DNA of 64,000 bases from Streptomyces alboflavus. GTDB lineage: Bacteria > Actinomycetota > Actinomycetes > Streptomycetales > Streptomycetaceae. Shown piece after piece: positions 45,401 through 54,167 of this stretch (its first letter is position 1; every line of letters begins with the position of its first letter). The stretch is from the NCBI RefSeq assembly GCF_000716675.1, contig NZ_JNXT01000039.1, positions 31,425 through 95,424 of the forward strand. The letters are read 5' to 3'. Below the pieces are notes generated by a model. That model saw only the letters and a program-made list of their open reading frames with translations, made no database searches and was not told the DNA's origin. Made by a program: the position numbers and the translations under genes.

Positions 45401-47080
45401 TTACGTCGGGTCGAGCCCGTGGCTGCGCAGCCACGACAGCGGGTCGATCGCCGAGCCGCCGCCCGGGCGGACCTCGAAGTGCAGGTGCGGGCCGGTGGAG
45501 TTGCCGGAGTTCCCGGAGAAGGCGATGGTCTCGCCCGCCTTCACGGGGCCACTCGCGATCTTGTGCGTGGAGAGATGGCAGTACCACGTCTCCGTGCCGT
45601 CCTTGGCGGTCACGATCGCCATGTTGCCGTAGGCGCTGTTGTACTTCGTGGAGACCGTGCCGTCGGTGGCGGCCTTGACCTCCGTGCCGTACGACACCGG
45701 GAAGTCGATCCCGGAGTGCGCGGACATCCAGTTGACGCCCGCCTGGCCGTAGTAGGCGCTCAGGCCGTGCTGCGCGACCGGCAGGGAGAACTTCGGCCGC
45801 AGCCGCTCCTTGCGTGCGGCCTCCGCGACGGCCTGCTTGTGCGCGGCCACCTTCTGGGCCTTCAGGTCGATCCGCTCCTGCGTGCGGCTCGCACGGTCCG
45901 CGAAGTCGCCCGCGTCCGCGGAGAGGTTCGCCAGTTGCGTGTCGAGCTTGTTGTTGGCGGTGGACGGCTTCACGGTCGCCGGGTCCGGGGCGGACGCCTG
46001 GGTGTCCTTGCCGTCGTCGCCCCCGCCGAGACCGCCGACGGAGGCCGCGGCCACACCGGCGACGCCCATCACACAGGCCGACGGCACGGCGACGGTGAAC
46101 AGCGCGGAGCGCTTGGCGGGGGAGCGGCGCGAGCGGGACCGGCCACGGGGCGCGGCCGACCGGGCGGAACGGGAGCGCTCGGGGCGGTCCACCGGCGCGT
46201 GGTCGTGGAGGTCGGCGCGCTCGTCGTCGGCGCGATCGCCGTGCTCGGCGTGGTCGGTGGCCGGTTCGACGCCGCCGAGCCGGTCGTCGGGCGCCTCGTC
46301 GGGCAGGAACGCGTGCGGGGCGTCGTCGGAGTCGTACGCCGGGTCGCCGGAGCCGTACGCCTCGGGGCCCGGGGCCGGAGCCTCGTACGGATCCTGGACG
46401 GCGTAACCATCCTGCGGGTCGTAGGCCGTGTCGTGCGCCTCGTACGCGTCGTGCTGCTGGGGAACGCCGTACGCGTCGTGCTGGTGCGCGGGCTCGTAGG
46501 CGTCGTGCTGCGGGGTGTTGTCGTACGCGTCGTGGCCGCCGGAGTTCCAGGCGGTGGCGTCGTACGCGCCGGTGTCGAAGACCTGCGTGGCCCACTGGCC
46601 GGTCGCCGGTGCCTCGTTCCAGGCGGTGGCGTCCCAGGTGGCGCCGGAGTCGGGGCCCGGCTGCGCGGGGATCTCCGACAGCGGCTGGAACGAGGCGCCC
46701 CAGGCGGCCGTGGTGTCGTGGGTGCCGGTGTCGTATCCCGGCTGGGCCGCGTACGCGTCGTACGTCAGGGTCTGCTGCGTGCCTGTCGTGGACCACTGGC
46801 CGGTGTCGTGGCCGCCGGGCATATCGCCGAAGAGCGGGTCGGTCGCGAAGCCCGCGGTGGGAACGGCGAAACCGGAACCGGAAGTGTCGAAGCCACCCGT
46901 TGCGTCATAGCCGTCGGGGGCGTTGAAACCGGTGGTGGAGAAGGTACCGGTGGAATAGCCGTCGTACCCGGGGTAGCCGACGTGCTGCGCGCCCTGCTGG
47001 TCGTAGGACCCATAGGGGGCGTAGTCGGCGTCGGGTGCCGGGGCCGGAGCGGGGGTCTCCGACGGGTGACGGTCGTTCAC
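45401..47080 (-). CDS. M23-family (LytM) metallopeptidase with long disordered cytoplasmic arm
   Basis: 559 residues. The first ~330 residues are disordered and Tyr/Asp/Gly/Thr-rich (repeats such as GYDATGG, QHDAYE). A basic patch (RGRSRSRRSP) and one membrane helix (about 360-382) follow, then an external coiled coil (DFADRASRTQERIDLKAQKV) and the LytM domain: SAHSGIDFPV (His/Asp metal ligands), WYCHLS and HLHFEVRPG. Only the last ~120 residues are the endopeptidase. GTG 47080 follows GAGAAG. Candidate promoter on the minus strand: TTGTCG (47153-47158) and TACAGT (47129-47134), 18-bp spacing. The huge cytoplasmic arm is unusual for a wall hydrolase and could tether it to a division complex. 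Confidence 0.85.
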   Translation of the reverse strand: MNDRHPSETPAPAPAPDADYAPYGSYDQQGAQHVGYPGYDGYSTGTFSTTGFNAPDGYDATGGFDTSGSGFAVPTAGFATDPLFGDMPGGHDTGQWSTTGTQQTLTYDAYAAQPGYDTGTHDTTAAWGASFQPLSEIPAQPGPDSGATWDATAWNEAPATGQWATQVFDTGAYDATAWNSGGHDAYDNTPQHDAYEPAHQHDAYGVPQQHDAYEAHDTAYDPQDGYAVQDPYEAPAPGPEAYGSGDPAYDSDDAPHAFLPDEAPDDRLGGVEPATDHAEHGDRADDERADLHDHAPVDRPERSRSARSAAPRGRSRSRRSPAKRSALFTVAVPSACVMGVAGVAAASVGGLGGGDDGKDTQASAPDPATVKPSTANNKLDTQLANLSADAGDFADRASRTQERIDLKAQKVAAHKQAVAEAARKERLRPKFSLPVAQHGLSAYYGQAGVNWMSAHSGIDFPVSYGTEVKAATDGTVSTKYNSAYGNMAIVTAKDGTETWYCHLSTHKIASGPVKAGETIAFSGNSGNSTGPHLHFEVRPGGGSAIDPLSWLRSHGLDPT

Positions 47081-47395
47081 CAACTTCTCTTTCGCCTCGA
47101 CAGCATGGGCTGGCAGAGCAGTGCCGCGACTGTACCCGGCGGTACGCGGGCGCGACAATCTTCGCCAGGTTTCCTGCTCGCCGGAAACGGGCATTCGGCC
47201 GCCTTTCGGCGGTCCCCGGGCACAGCTTTGGCTCTGTGTTCGAGGTTCGTTCGAGTGTGAGGGGTGGATTGCGGTCCGGATTCGGGCTCGGTGGAACCGG
47301 AATCCGGAGCAGATCGTCCGGGTACGGCGAACCGGAATCAGGTCGAGTGGAGCCGGGGCGGGGGGAGTCCGGCCCCGGCTTCACTCGGCCGGGGG
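47081..47395. other. Intergenic region upstream of M23 gene
   Basis: Holds the candidate promoter noted for the M23 gene (-35 at 47153-47158, -10 at 47129-47134, minus strand) and a small CCGCC-TTTC-GGCGG hairpin near 47200. No gene supported. Confidence 0.5.
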
Positions 47396-48250
47396 TCAGG
47401 CCACGGTGAGTCCGCCGGCCGACGCGGCGGGGGTCATGCCCGGCGCCGCGAGGTCCAGGGCCTGGCGGATCGCCGTCGCCACGGCGGGGTGCACCGGCAG
47501 CGCGAGATGGCCGATCCCGGAGACGCGGACGTTCTGCGCGATCAGGTCCGGATGGTCGACGCAGGCCGTCTCGACGGGATCCATGATCTGGTCGAGCTCG
47601 CTCCAGAAGCTCACGAACTGCGTACGGCACCCGGGCGCGGGCTCCCGCAGCTCCGCCACCACGTCCGAGCCCGGCCGCATCTGGCGCACGATCGGGTGCG
47701 CGTCCGCGAGCGGCGCGACCCGGGTGCCCGAGTGCGGGGTGCCCAGGGTGACGAGGGTGCGGACGCGGGCGTCGCCGCCCAGGCGCTGGGCGTAGTAGCG
47801 GGCGATGAGTCCGCCGAGGCTGTGGCCGACGATGTCCACGCGGTCATGGCCCGTGCGCTCGCATATCTCCTCTATGTGGCGGCCGAGCAACTCGGCGGCG
47901 GTGCGGATGTCGCAGGTCAGCGGCGAGTAGTTGAGGGACTCCAGGTGCTGCCTGCCGTGCTGGGCGAGATTGCGGCGCAGCAGTACGAACACGGAGCGGT
48001 TGTCGATGAAGCCGTGCAGGAGCAGCACCGGCGGCTTGTCGCTCGCGGGCAGCCGGGGGGCCTCAGGCGGGGGCGGCGGTGGCGCCGTCCGGCGTTCCTG
48101 GGTGATGCCCGATGGATACAGCAGGAGGTGTCCGGCGAGGATCACGAACTCGAGCGCGGTCGCCTTCAGGAGCGCGAGCGGCAGGCCCGCGAGGCTGGCG
48201 GGCAGCAGGGTGCTGCAGCGGCGAAAGGGCTGGACCCTTGTGATCGTCAT
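47396..48250 (-). CDS. Alpha/beta hydrolase, triacylglycerol lipase-like
   Basis: 284-residue esterase/lipase with an N-terminal hydrophobic segment (LPALSLAGLPLALLKATALEF-like region, residues 15-48) that is either an uncleaved signal anchor or a signal peptide. The oxyanion block is VLLLHGFIDN, nucleophile Ser in VDIVGHSLGGLIARYYA, followed by LVTLGTPHSGT (typical of bacterial lipases). The acid is likely the Asp in ELDQIMDP and the His in GIGHLALPVHP. ATG 48250 has GGGAGG 5 nt upstream. It is upstream of, and in the same direction as, the M23 gene but separated by 315 bp. Substrate unknown; membrane-lipid or acyl-ester cleavage is plausible. Confidence 0.87.
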   Translation of the reverse strand: MTITRVQPFRRCSTLLPASLAGLPLALLKATALEFVILAGHLLLYPSGITQERRTAPPPPPPEAPRLPASDKPPVLLLHGFIDNRSVFVLLRRNLAQHGRQHLESLNYSPLTCDIRTAAELLGRHIEEICERTGHDRVDIVGHSLGGLIARYYAQRLGGDARVRTLVTLGTPHSGTRVAPLADAHPIVRQMRPGSDVVAELREPAPGCRTQFVSFWSELDQIMDPVETACVDHPDLIAQNVRVSGIGHLALPVHPAVATAIRQALDLAAPGMTPAASAGGLTVA

Positions 48251-48725
48251 GGCGACCTCCCGGTCGGCACACGGGAGGCGGCTCTGTCCCCCGTGTACTC
48301 ATCGTGGGAAGCCGGGAGTGGTCTCGTGTGCCGTCCCCGTCGCGGCGCACTCCTTGGCGACGCGCCGACACCACCGTGCCGTGCGGCTGACGGCGCGGTG
48401 GGGGCGGCGGCCTCGCGGCGGCTCCCCTCGCGCGGCCCCCGACGCGGCCCGGGCGCCGGGTGGGATGCGGCCCGGGTGCCGGGACGGATCCGGCCCATGT
48501 GCCGGGTGAACACGGGAGCGGCGCGCAGCGAACGTGTCCCACCGTGTGATTTCCCCCTCGCTCTCCACCACGAAACTGCGGGCTGCGCGATGCTGGAGAT
48601 AACGTTCGTTCACCTACCCGGCCGGTGCGGCGCGGGGTGTCCGAGCCGGGACAGCTGGATTTCCGTGCGGGCGGGATTCCGCGGACGGCTTTCTGGCAGA
48701 CGGTTTCTTGTTCATGGAGGCAGTG
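48251..48725. other. Divergent region between lipase gene and icmB
   Basis: No gene supported. It contains three degenerate tandem 23-bp units (GCGGCCCGGG(C/T)GCCGGG...) at 48444-48512 and an AT-richer patch at 48590-48615 that could hold the icmB promoter. Confidence 0.5.
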
Positions 48726-49142
48726 ATGGGTGTGGCAGCCGGTCCGATCCGCGTCGTGGTCGCCAAGCCAGGGCTCGACGGCCACGATCGGGGAGCCAAG
48801 GTGATCGCGCGGGCGCTGCGCGACGCCGGCATGGAGGTCATCTACACCGGCCTGCACCAGACGCCCGAGCAGGTCGTCGACACGGCGATCCAGGAGGACG
48901 CCGACGCGATCGGCCTCTCCATCCTGTCCGGCGCGCACAACACCCTCTTCGCCCGGGTCATCGAGCTCCTCAAGGAGCGCGACGCGGAGGACATCAAGGT
49001 CTTCGGGGGCGGGATCATCCCCGAGGAGGACATTCCGCCCCTGAAGGAGAAGGGCGTCGCGGAGATCTTCACGCCCGGGGCCACGACCACGGCCATCGTG
49101 GAGTGGGTGCGGGAGAACGTGCGGCAGCCGACCGAGGCTTAG
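48726..49142 (+). CDS. icmB: Isobutyryl-CoA mutase small subunit (B12-binding)
   Basis: A free-standing cobalamin-binding domain of 138 residues. The base-off B12 motif D-x-H-x-x-G appears as DGHDRG (Asp18, His20, Gly23), followed by [11 protein letters not shown] and [14 protein letters not shown], the usual cofactor loops of methylmalonyl/isobutyryl-CoA mutases. The length and sequence match the Streptomyces IcmB subunit as I recall it. The partner IcmA is not in this window, and its separation from icmB is known in Streptomyces. The enzyme interconverts isobutyryl- and n-butyryl-CoA, supplying polyketide precursors. ATG 48726 preferred (GGAGG 5 nt upstream). Confidence 0.85.
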   Translation: MGVAAGPIRVVVAKPGLDGHDRGAKVIARALRDAGMEVIYTGLHQTPEQVVDTAIQEDADAIGLSILSGAHNTLFARVIELLKERDAEDIKVFGGGIIPEEDIPPLKEKGVAEIFTPGATTTAIVEWVRENVRQPTEA

Positions 49143-49263
49143 GCCTCTGCGGTTCTCGTAGTTCTCGTAGTTCGCGTGGATTCGGGCGGGCGTCGGTGCC
49201 GTGGGCACCGGGGCCCGCCGTCGTTTGTCCCGGGGACGGGACTTCGGGCGCCGCACGGACGTT

Positions 49264-49326
49264 GCTGCTGGTGCTGCTGGTGCTGCTGGTGCTGCTGGTG
49301 CTGCTGGTGCTGCTGGTGCTGCTGGT
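49264..49326. repeat. Seven tandem copies of GCTGCTGGT
   Basis: Perfect 9-bp repeat, 7 units, in the 255-bp gap between icmB and the convergent DUF5691 gene. Reads Leu-Leu-Val in one frame, but no start and no context supports translation. Confidence 0.9.
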
Positions 49327-49397
49327 GCGGTCGTGGGGCCGGGGTGGCTGTACCGTGCGCTCCCCCGCGACACGCGGCCCTCGCCCGGCCCCACGCC

Positions 49398-51356
49398 TCA
49401 ACCGCCCAGTTCCTCGCGCATCGCCGCGCGCAGGCGCAACGTGCTGACGAGGCGCTGGAACGCCTCCGACCAGTACCCGCCGGCCCCGGGCGACGCGTCC
49501 TCGGGCTCGTCCGGCGTCGCTGTCAGCGCCTCCAGGCGTACGGCCTCCGCCGGGTCGAGGCAGCGCTCCGCGAGGCCCATCACCCCGCTGAAGCTCCAGG
49601 GGTAGCTGCCCGCGTCCCGGGCGATGTTCAGCGCGTCCACCACCGCGCGGCCGAGCGTGGGCGCCCACGGCACCGCGCACACGCCGAGCAGCTGGAACGC
49701 CTCCGACAGACCGTGCGCGTCGATGAACCCGGCGACCCACTCGGCCCGCTCGGACGCGGGCAGCGTGGTGAGGAGCTTGGCGCGCTCCGCGAGGGACACC
49801 GCGCCTGGCCCGGCCGCGTCGGGTGCGGACGGGGCGCCGAGCAGCGCCCGCGACCAGCCGGTGTCCCGCTGGCGCACCGCGGCACGGCACCAGGCGGCGT
49901 GCAGCTCGGCGCGCCAGCCGTCGGCCACGGGGAGTGCCACGATCTCGGCCGGGGTCCGGTCGCCGAGGCGGCGCTGCCAGGCCGTCAGGGGCGCGGCCTC
50001 CACCAACTGGCCGAGCCACCAGGAGCGTTCACCCCGTCCCGCGGGCGGCTTCGGCGCGACGCCGTCCCGCTCCATGCCCGCGTCGCACTCGTGCGGCGCC
50101 TCGACGGTCAGCTCCGGTCGGCCCGCCGTGCGGTCCAGGGCCACGCAGGAGGCGGCGCGGTCGGCCATGCGGGCGGCGAGCGCCGAGTCCGGAAGGGCGG
50201 ACAGCAACTCGGCCGCCGTGGCGCGGACATTGCGGCTCCGGTCGCCGAGCGCCTGCTCCAAGAACGGCTCGTCGGCCGCCCGCAGTCCCGTGCGCAGGGA
50301 GTCCAGGAACATCAGCCGGTCCTCGGCGCGCTCCGTCGCCCAGGTGCCGGACAGTAGCTCGCGGGCGTCGTCCGGTGCGTGCGCCCGCAGGGCGGCGAGG
50401 AGGGCGACGCGCTCCGCGAACAGGCCTTCCTGCCAGCGCCTTTGGATGTCAGGTCCGTCCTGCGGGCCGGTCGCCGGGGCGCTGCCCGTGGCCGTGCGCA
50501 GCGCGAACTTCCAGTCCGGGTTGAACCGGGCGAGCCACTGGGCGCGCGGGCCCGCGAAGGCCAGGGCCTGGGGGCGCAGGTCGGTGCGGCCACGGGCCGC
50601 GTTCAGGAGGGCGGGCAGCAGTTCAGGGGGTGCCGTGAAGCCCCGCTCTCCGGCCAGGGCCAGCCACTGGGGCAGCAGTTCCATCAGGTCGGGCGCGGTG
50701 CCGCGGCGGCCGCCGCTCGCGCTCGGTTGGTCGGCGAGCAGCGTCGCGAGCCTGCGCCGGGCCGCCGCGGGGACGACCGGGCGCGGGTCCGCGGGCGCGG
50801 GTGCGGGGCGCTCGGCCGCGGGGGCGGGGCGCAGGCCGGCCCGGCGCCGCACGGTCTGTACGGCGGCCGCGTCCAGGAGGGCCGTCGGGGCGTCCCTGCC
50901 CGGGGTGACGAGCGGTGGGGTGCGCCGGTCGGTGCCCAGGAGCGCGGCTGTGACCAGCTCCTCCCAGGGTGTGCGGGCGTGCCGCCCGGCTGCTTCCGCG
51001 GGTGCGGTCGAGGCGGTTGCGGTTCCCACGTGTGCGGTCGGTGTGGCTGGGGTCTCGGCGTGTGTGGTCGGCGTGGCTGCGGTCTTCGCGTGCGTGGTCG
51101 CCGTGGCTGCTGCTTCCGCGTGTGCGGTCGCTGTGCCTGGGGTCTCGGCGTGTGTGGTCGGCGTGGCTGCGGTCTTCGCATGCGTGGTCGGCGTGGCTGC
51201 TGCTTCCGCGTGTGCGGTCGGTGTGCCTGGGGTCGCGGCGTGCGTGGTCGGCGTGGCTGCTGCTTCTGCGTGCGTGGTCGCCAAGCCTGCGGTCTCCGCG
51301 TGCGTGGTCGGCGTGGCTGCTGCTCCCGCGTGTGCGGTCGCCGTGGATGCGCTCAT
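49398..51356 (-). CDS. DUF5691 family protein with decapeptide repeat arm
   Basis: A 652-residue protein of the MoxR/VWA-associated DUF5691 family. The conserved part begins near residue 127 with TPWEELVTAALLGTDRRTPP, contains HEAT-like helical repeats (GDRSRNVRATAAELLSALPD) and ends with EAFQRLVSTLRLRAAMREE. Preceding it are eleven 10-residue repeats (type AAATPTTHAE, coded at 50994-51323), each with a histidine at the same place. ATG 51356 has AGGAGGGGGAG immediately upstream, so the repeats are translated. It lies 49 bp after the SWIM gene on the same strand. Probably a scaffold in the module. Confidence 0.88.
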   Translation of the reverse strand: MSASTATAHAGAAATPTTHAETAGLATTHAEAAATPTTHAATPGTPTAHAEAAATPTTHAKTAATPTTHAETPGTATAHAEAAATATTHAKTAATPTTHAETPATPTAHVGTATASTAPAEAAGRHARTPWEELVTAALLGTDRRTPPLVTPGRDAPTALLDAAAVQTVRRRAGLRPAPAAERPAPAPADPRPVVPAAARRRLATLLADQPSASGGRRGTAPDLMELLPQWLALAGERGFTAPPELLPALLNAARGRTDLRPQALAFAGPRAQWLARFNPDWKFALRTATGSAPATGPQDGPDIQRRWQEGLFAERVALLAALRAHAPDDARELLSGTWATERAEDRLMFLDSLRTGLRAADEPFLEQALGDRSRNVRATAAELLSALPDSALAARMADRAASCVALDRTAGRPELTVEAPHECDAGMERDGVAPKPPAGRGERSWWLGQLVEAAPLTAWQRRLGDRTPAEIVALPVADGWRAELHAAWCRAAVRQRDTGWSRALLGAPSAPDAAGPGAVSLAERAKLLTTLPASERAEWVAGFIDAHGLSEAFQLLGVCAVPWAPTLGRAVVDALNIARDAGSYPWSFSGVMGLAERCLDPAEAVRLEALTATPDEPEDASPGAGGYWSEAFQRLVSTLRLRAAMREELGG

Positions 51357-51405
51357 CTCCCCCTCCTCTCTCTCGCTTCTCTCGCTTCAGTCCATTGGTC
51401 GCGCG

Positions 51406-52788
51406 TCACAGTCGTACGGTCTCCGCCCTCGCGTGCGGCCACGCCGCCAGCGGTGTGAAGCCCCGGTGGCCGCATTCGCCGAAGACCGTGAGCGGGGCGC
51501 CTCCGGAGAGGGCGACCAGGCGCCACAGTCCGGCCCGGGACGCGGCGGAGGGCGCGAGCGGCAGGGCCGTCTCGCCCTCGGCGTCGGCCAGTTGCCAGTC
51601 CCGGCCGTTCGGGACCGGCACCACCCGGTCGAGGGTGACCGGCCAGGTGTCGAGCCAGGGATCGTCGCGCAGCGCGTCGCCGTACCGTGCGGTCGCCTCG
51701 GCGGGCGACAGGCCGGGCGGGTGACCCGTGGTGGGGGCCGGTGCCGTGAACTGCTCGCCCAGGTCGGCGCGGAGCTGCCGGGACGCCGGGTCCGCGGCGT
51801 GCGGGACCAGCTCGGCGTCCAGGGCCAGGCCGACCGGCAGGGCCAGGGAGGGCGCGCGGCCCGCCGCTCCGTACGACAGGAGCAGGGCGGTGTGCCCGGA
51901 CCGCTCCCCGTGCAGCCATATGCGGCGGGTGGTCAGCTTGCTGTCCGCGGTGTCGTACTGCGCGAGGACCTGCCAGCTGTCCCGCAGCGGCTCGCCCTGC
52001 GCGGGGGCGGGCAGGCCCGTGCGGGAGCGGACCGTGGCCGCCAGCGTGCCGGGCAGGGCGTCGCGGCGCAGCCAGCCCGAGGTGAGCAGGTGCAGGAGCG
52101 CGCACTCCTCCAGGAGGCGGGCGGGCCAGCCGGGCCCCGAGGCCGGTATGGCGCCCAGCTCCCGCACCCGCGCGGCCAGGCCGGGCGCCTGGGCGTCGAC
52201 CATGCGGGCCGCGGTCTCCTCCCACAGGCCGTACCCCGCCTGCTCGGCCGCGGCCATGCCGCCGCGCAGCAGGTCGGCGAGGCGGCGCTCCAGCTCCGTG
52301 GCGCCCGCCGTGACCCGCTCGGCCCTGCGCTCCGCGCGCTTGCGCGCGGCCTCCGGATCAGCGGGAGCCGAGGCTCCGGCGCCGGGGCCGGCCGCGGGCG
52401 AACCGCCCTTGGCCGCCGCCTTCGCGCGGCGCGCGTCCAGCCACTCCCGCGCCCAGTCCGGCGGCTGCTCGCCGTCCGGCACGGCCCGTCCGCCGCCCTG
52501 GTCCCCGGCCCAGAGCAGCAGCAGGCCGAGCGCGTGCTTGCACGGGAACTTGCGGCTCGGACAACTGCATCTGTACGCCGGGCCCGCCACGTCCGCCGTA
52601 TCTATGACCGTCTGATACGGCTTGCTGCCGCTGCCCTTGCACAGCCCCCACACGGCCCCCTCTCCGGAACTTCCCGCCCGCGACCACGGCCCGGCGATGC
52701 CGAGCCTGCTTCCCGCCTTCTGTGACGACGCGTCAGGTGCCAGTGCCAGCACCTGGTCCGCCGTCCAGCGCACCCCCTGCTGAGTCAT
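51406..52788 (-). CDS. SWIM zinc-finger protein
   Basis: 460 residues. The SWIM motif is complete: Cys74, Cys76, Cys83, His85 in YRCSCPSRKFPCKH, which binds zinc and usually contacts DNA or protein. The remainder is helical with Arg/Ala-rich stretches (RKRAERRAERVTAGATELE) and a beta-rich C-terminus. Similar to E. coli YehQ in architecture. It is the first gene of a two-gene operon with the DUF5691 gene and is divergent (209 bp) from the MoxR gene. ATG 52788 lacks a strong Shine-Dalgarno sequence. Confidence 0.87.
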   Translation of the reverse strand: MTQQGVRWTADQVLALAPDASSQKAGSRLGIAGPWSRAGSSGEGAVWGLCKGSGSKPYQTVIDTADVAGPAYRCSCPSRKFPCKHALGLLLLWAGDQGGGRAVPDGEQPPDWAREWLDARRAKAAAKGGSPAAGPGAGASAPADPEAARKRAERRAERVTAGATELERRLADLLRGGMAAAEQAGYGLWEETAARMVDAQAPGLAARVRELGAIPASGPGWPARLLEECALLHLLTSGWLRRDALPGTLAATVRSRTGLPAPAQGEPLRDSWQVLAQYDTADSKLTTRRIWLHGERSGHTALLLSYGAAGRAPSLALPVGLALDAELVPHAADPASRQLRADLGEQFTAPAPTTGHPPGLSPAEATARYGDALRDDPWLDTWPVTLDRVVPVPNGRDWQLADAEGETALPLAPSAASRAGLWRLVALSGGAPLTVFGECGHRGFTPLAAWPHARAETVRL

Positions 52789-52997
52789 GAGTCGAAGGTA
52801 GGTCCCAGCACTGACATTCGACCTGGGCCTCAGTATCCGTGCAGGTCAGGGGTGTTCCGGCGGTGATTGTCAGTGGCGTGGTGCACGGTGGAACACATCG
52901 CGGCCAAGCCGTCGGCGCAGCACCGTCGTTGCTGGTTGCCGCTGCCCTGACGCACGCGCCGCGGCACTGACGCACGCAGGATCTGGAGGGGGATCAC

Positions 52998-54167
52998 ATG
53001 ACTGTTTCCGTGGAGTCGGCCGGGGCTGCCACCACGTCCGCCGGGGTCGCGGGGGAGGGCCCGGCGGAGGGGTTTCAGGAGGCGGCCGGACAGGCGCTGC
53101 GGCCGCACGCCGAGGACGCCTTCGCCGCCGAACTCGCCGCGCTCGCCGAGCAGGACGACCGTCCGCGCCCCGCCCGCTGGCTGCTCTCGCCCTGGGCCGT
53201 GGCGACGTATCTGCTGGGCGGCACGCTGCCCGACGGCACCGTGATCACACCGAAGTACGTGGGACCGCGCCGCATCGTCGAGGTCGCCGTCACCACGCTC
53301 GCCACCGACCGCGCCCTGCTGCTCCTCGGCGTCCCCGGCACCGCCAAGACCTGGGTGTCCGAGCATCTGGCCGCGGCGGTCAGCGGCGACTCGACGCTCC
53401 TCGTACAGGGCACGGCGGGGACGCCCGAGGAAGCCATCCGGTACGGCTGGAACTACGCGCGGCTGCTCGCGCACGGCCCGAGCCGCGAGGCGCTGGTGCC
53501 GAGCCCGGTGATGCGGGCCATGTCCGAGGGCATGACGGCCCGCGTCGAGGAGCTGACCCGCATCCCGGCGGACGTGCAGGACACGCTGATCACGATCCTG
53601 TCGGAGAAGACCCTGCCCATCCCGGAACTGGGCCAGGAGGTCCAGGCCGTCCGCGGCTTCAACCTGATCGCCACCGCCAACGACCGCGACCGCGGCGTCA
53701 ACGACCTCTCCAGCGCGCTGCGCCGCCGCTTCAACACCGTGGTCCTGCCGTTGCCCGAGAGCGCCGACGCCGAGGTCGACATCGTCTCCCGCCGCGTCGA
53801 CCAGATCGGCCGCTCCCTCGACCTGCCGACCGGGCCGGACGGCATCGACGAGATCCGCCGCGTCGTCACGGTCTTCCGCGAGCTGCGCGACGGCGTCACC
53901 ACGGACGGGCGCACGAAGCTCAAGTCGCCCAGCGGGACGCTGTCCACGGCCGAGGCGATCTCCGTGGTCACCAACGGCCTGGCTCTCGCGGCCCACTTCG
54001 GGGACGGTGTGCTGCGCCCCGGGGACGTCGCCGCGGGCATCCTCGGAGCCGTCGTGCGGGACCCCGCCGCGGACCGCGTGATCTGGCAGGAGTACCTGGA
54101 AGCGGTCGTGCGCGAGCGCGACGGCTGGAAGGACTTCTACCGCGCCTGCCGCGAGGTGAGCGCATGA
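52998..54167 (+). CDS. MoxR-type AAA+ ATPase
   Basis: 389 residues, first gene of the plus-strand half of the module. Walker A GVPGTAKT at 111-118. The Walker B position reads RVEELTR (182-188), with Glu-Glu in place of Asp-Glu, a variant I recall from this YehL-like MoxR group. Sensor 1 is IATAND (residues 224-229) and the arginine finger is ALRRRFN near 242. Probably a hexamer that remodels target proteins together with the VWA partner. ATG 52998 with GGAGGGGG 6 nt upstream. Its stop overlaps the next start by 4 nt (ATGA). Confidence 0.92.
   Translation: MTVSVESAGAATTSAGVAGEGPAEGFQEAAGQALRPHAEDAFAAELAALAEQDDRPRPARWLLSPWAVATYLLGGTLPDGTVITPKYVGPRRIVEVAVTTLATDRALLLLGVPGTAKTWVSEHLAAAVSGDSTLLVQGTAGTPEEAIRYGWNYARLLAHGPSREALVPSPVMRAMSEGMTARVEELTRIPADVQDTLITILSEKTLPIPELGQEVQAVRGFNLIATANDRDRGVNDLSSALRRRFNTVVLPLPESADAEVDIVSRRVDQIGRSLDLPTGPDGIDEIRRVVTVFRELRDGVTTDGRTKLKSPSGTLSTAEAISVVTNGLALAAHFGDGVLRPGDVAAGILGAVVRDPAADRVIWQEYLEAVVRERDGWKDFYRACREVSA

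Noticed and set aside
49264..49326. Leu-Leu-Val coding repeat as part of a gene
   Set aside because: No start codon with ribosome site and no conserved sequence around it; treated as an intergenic microsatellite.
50994..51323. CRISPR-like regular 30-bp repeats
   Set aside because: Units are contiguous with no spacers and are translated as decapeptides in the DUF5691 gene.
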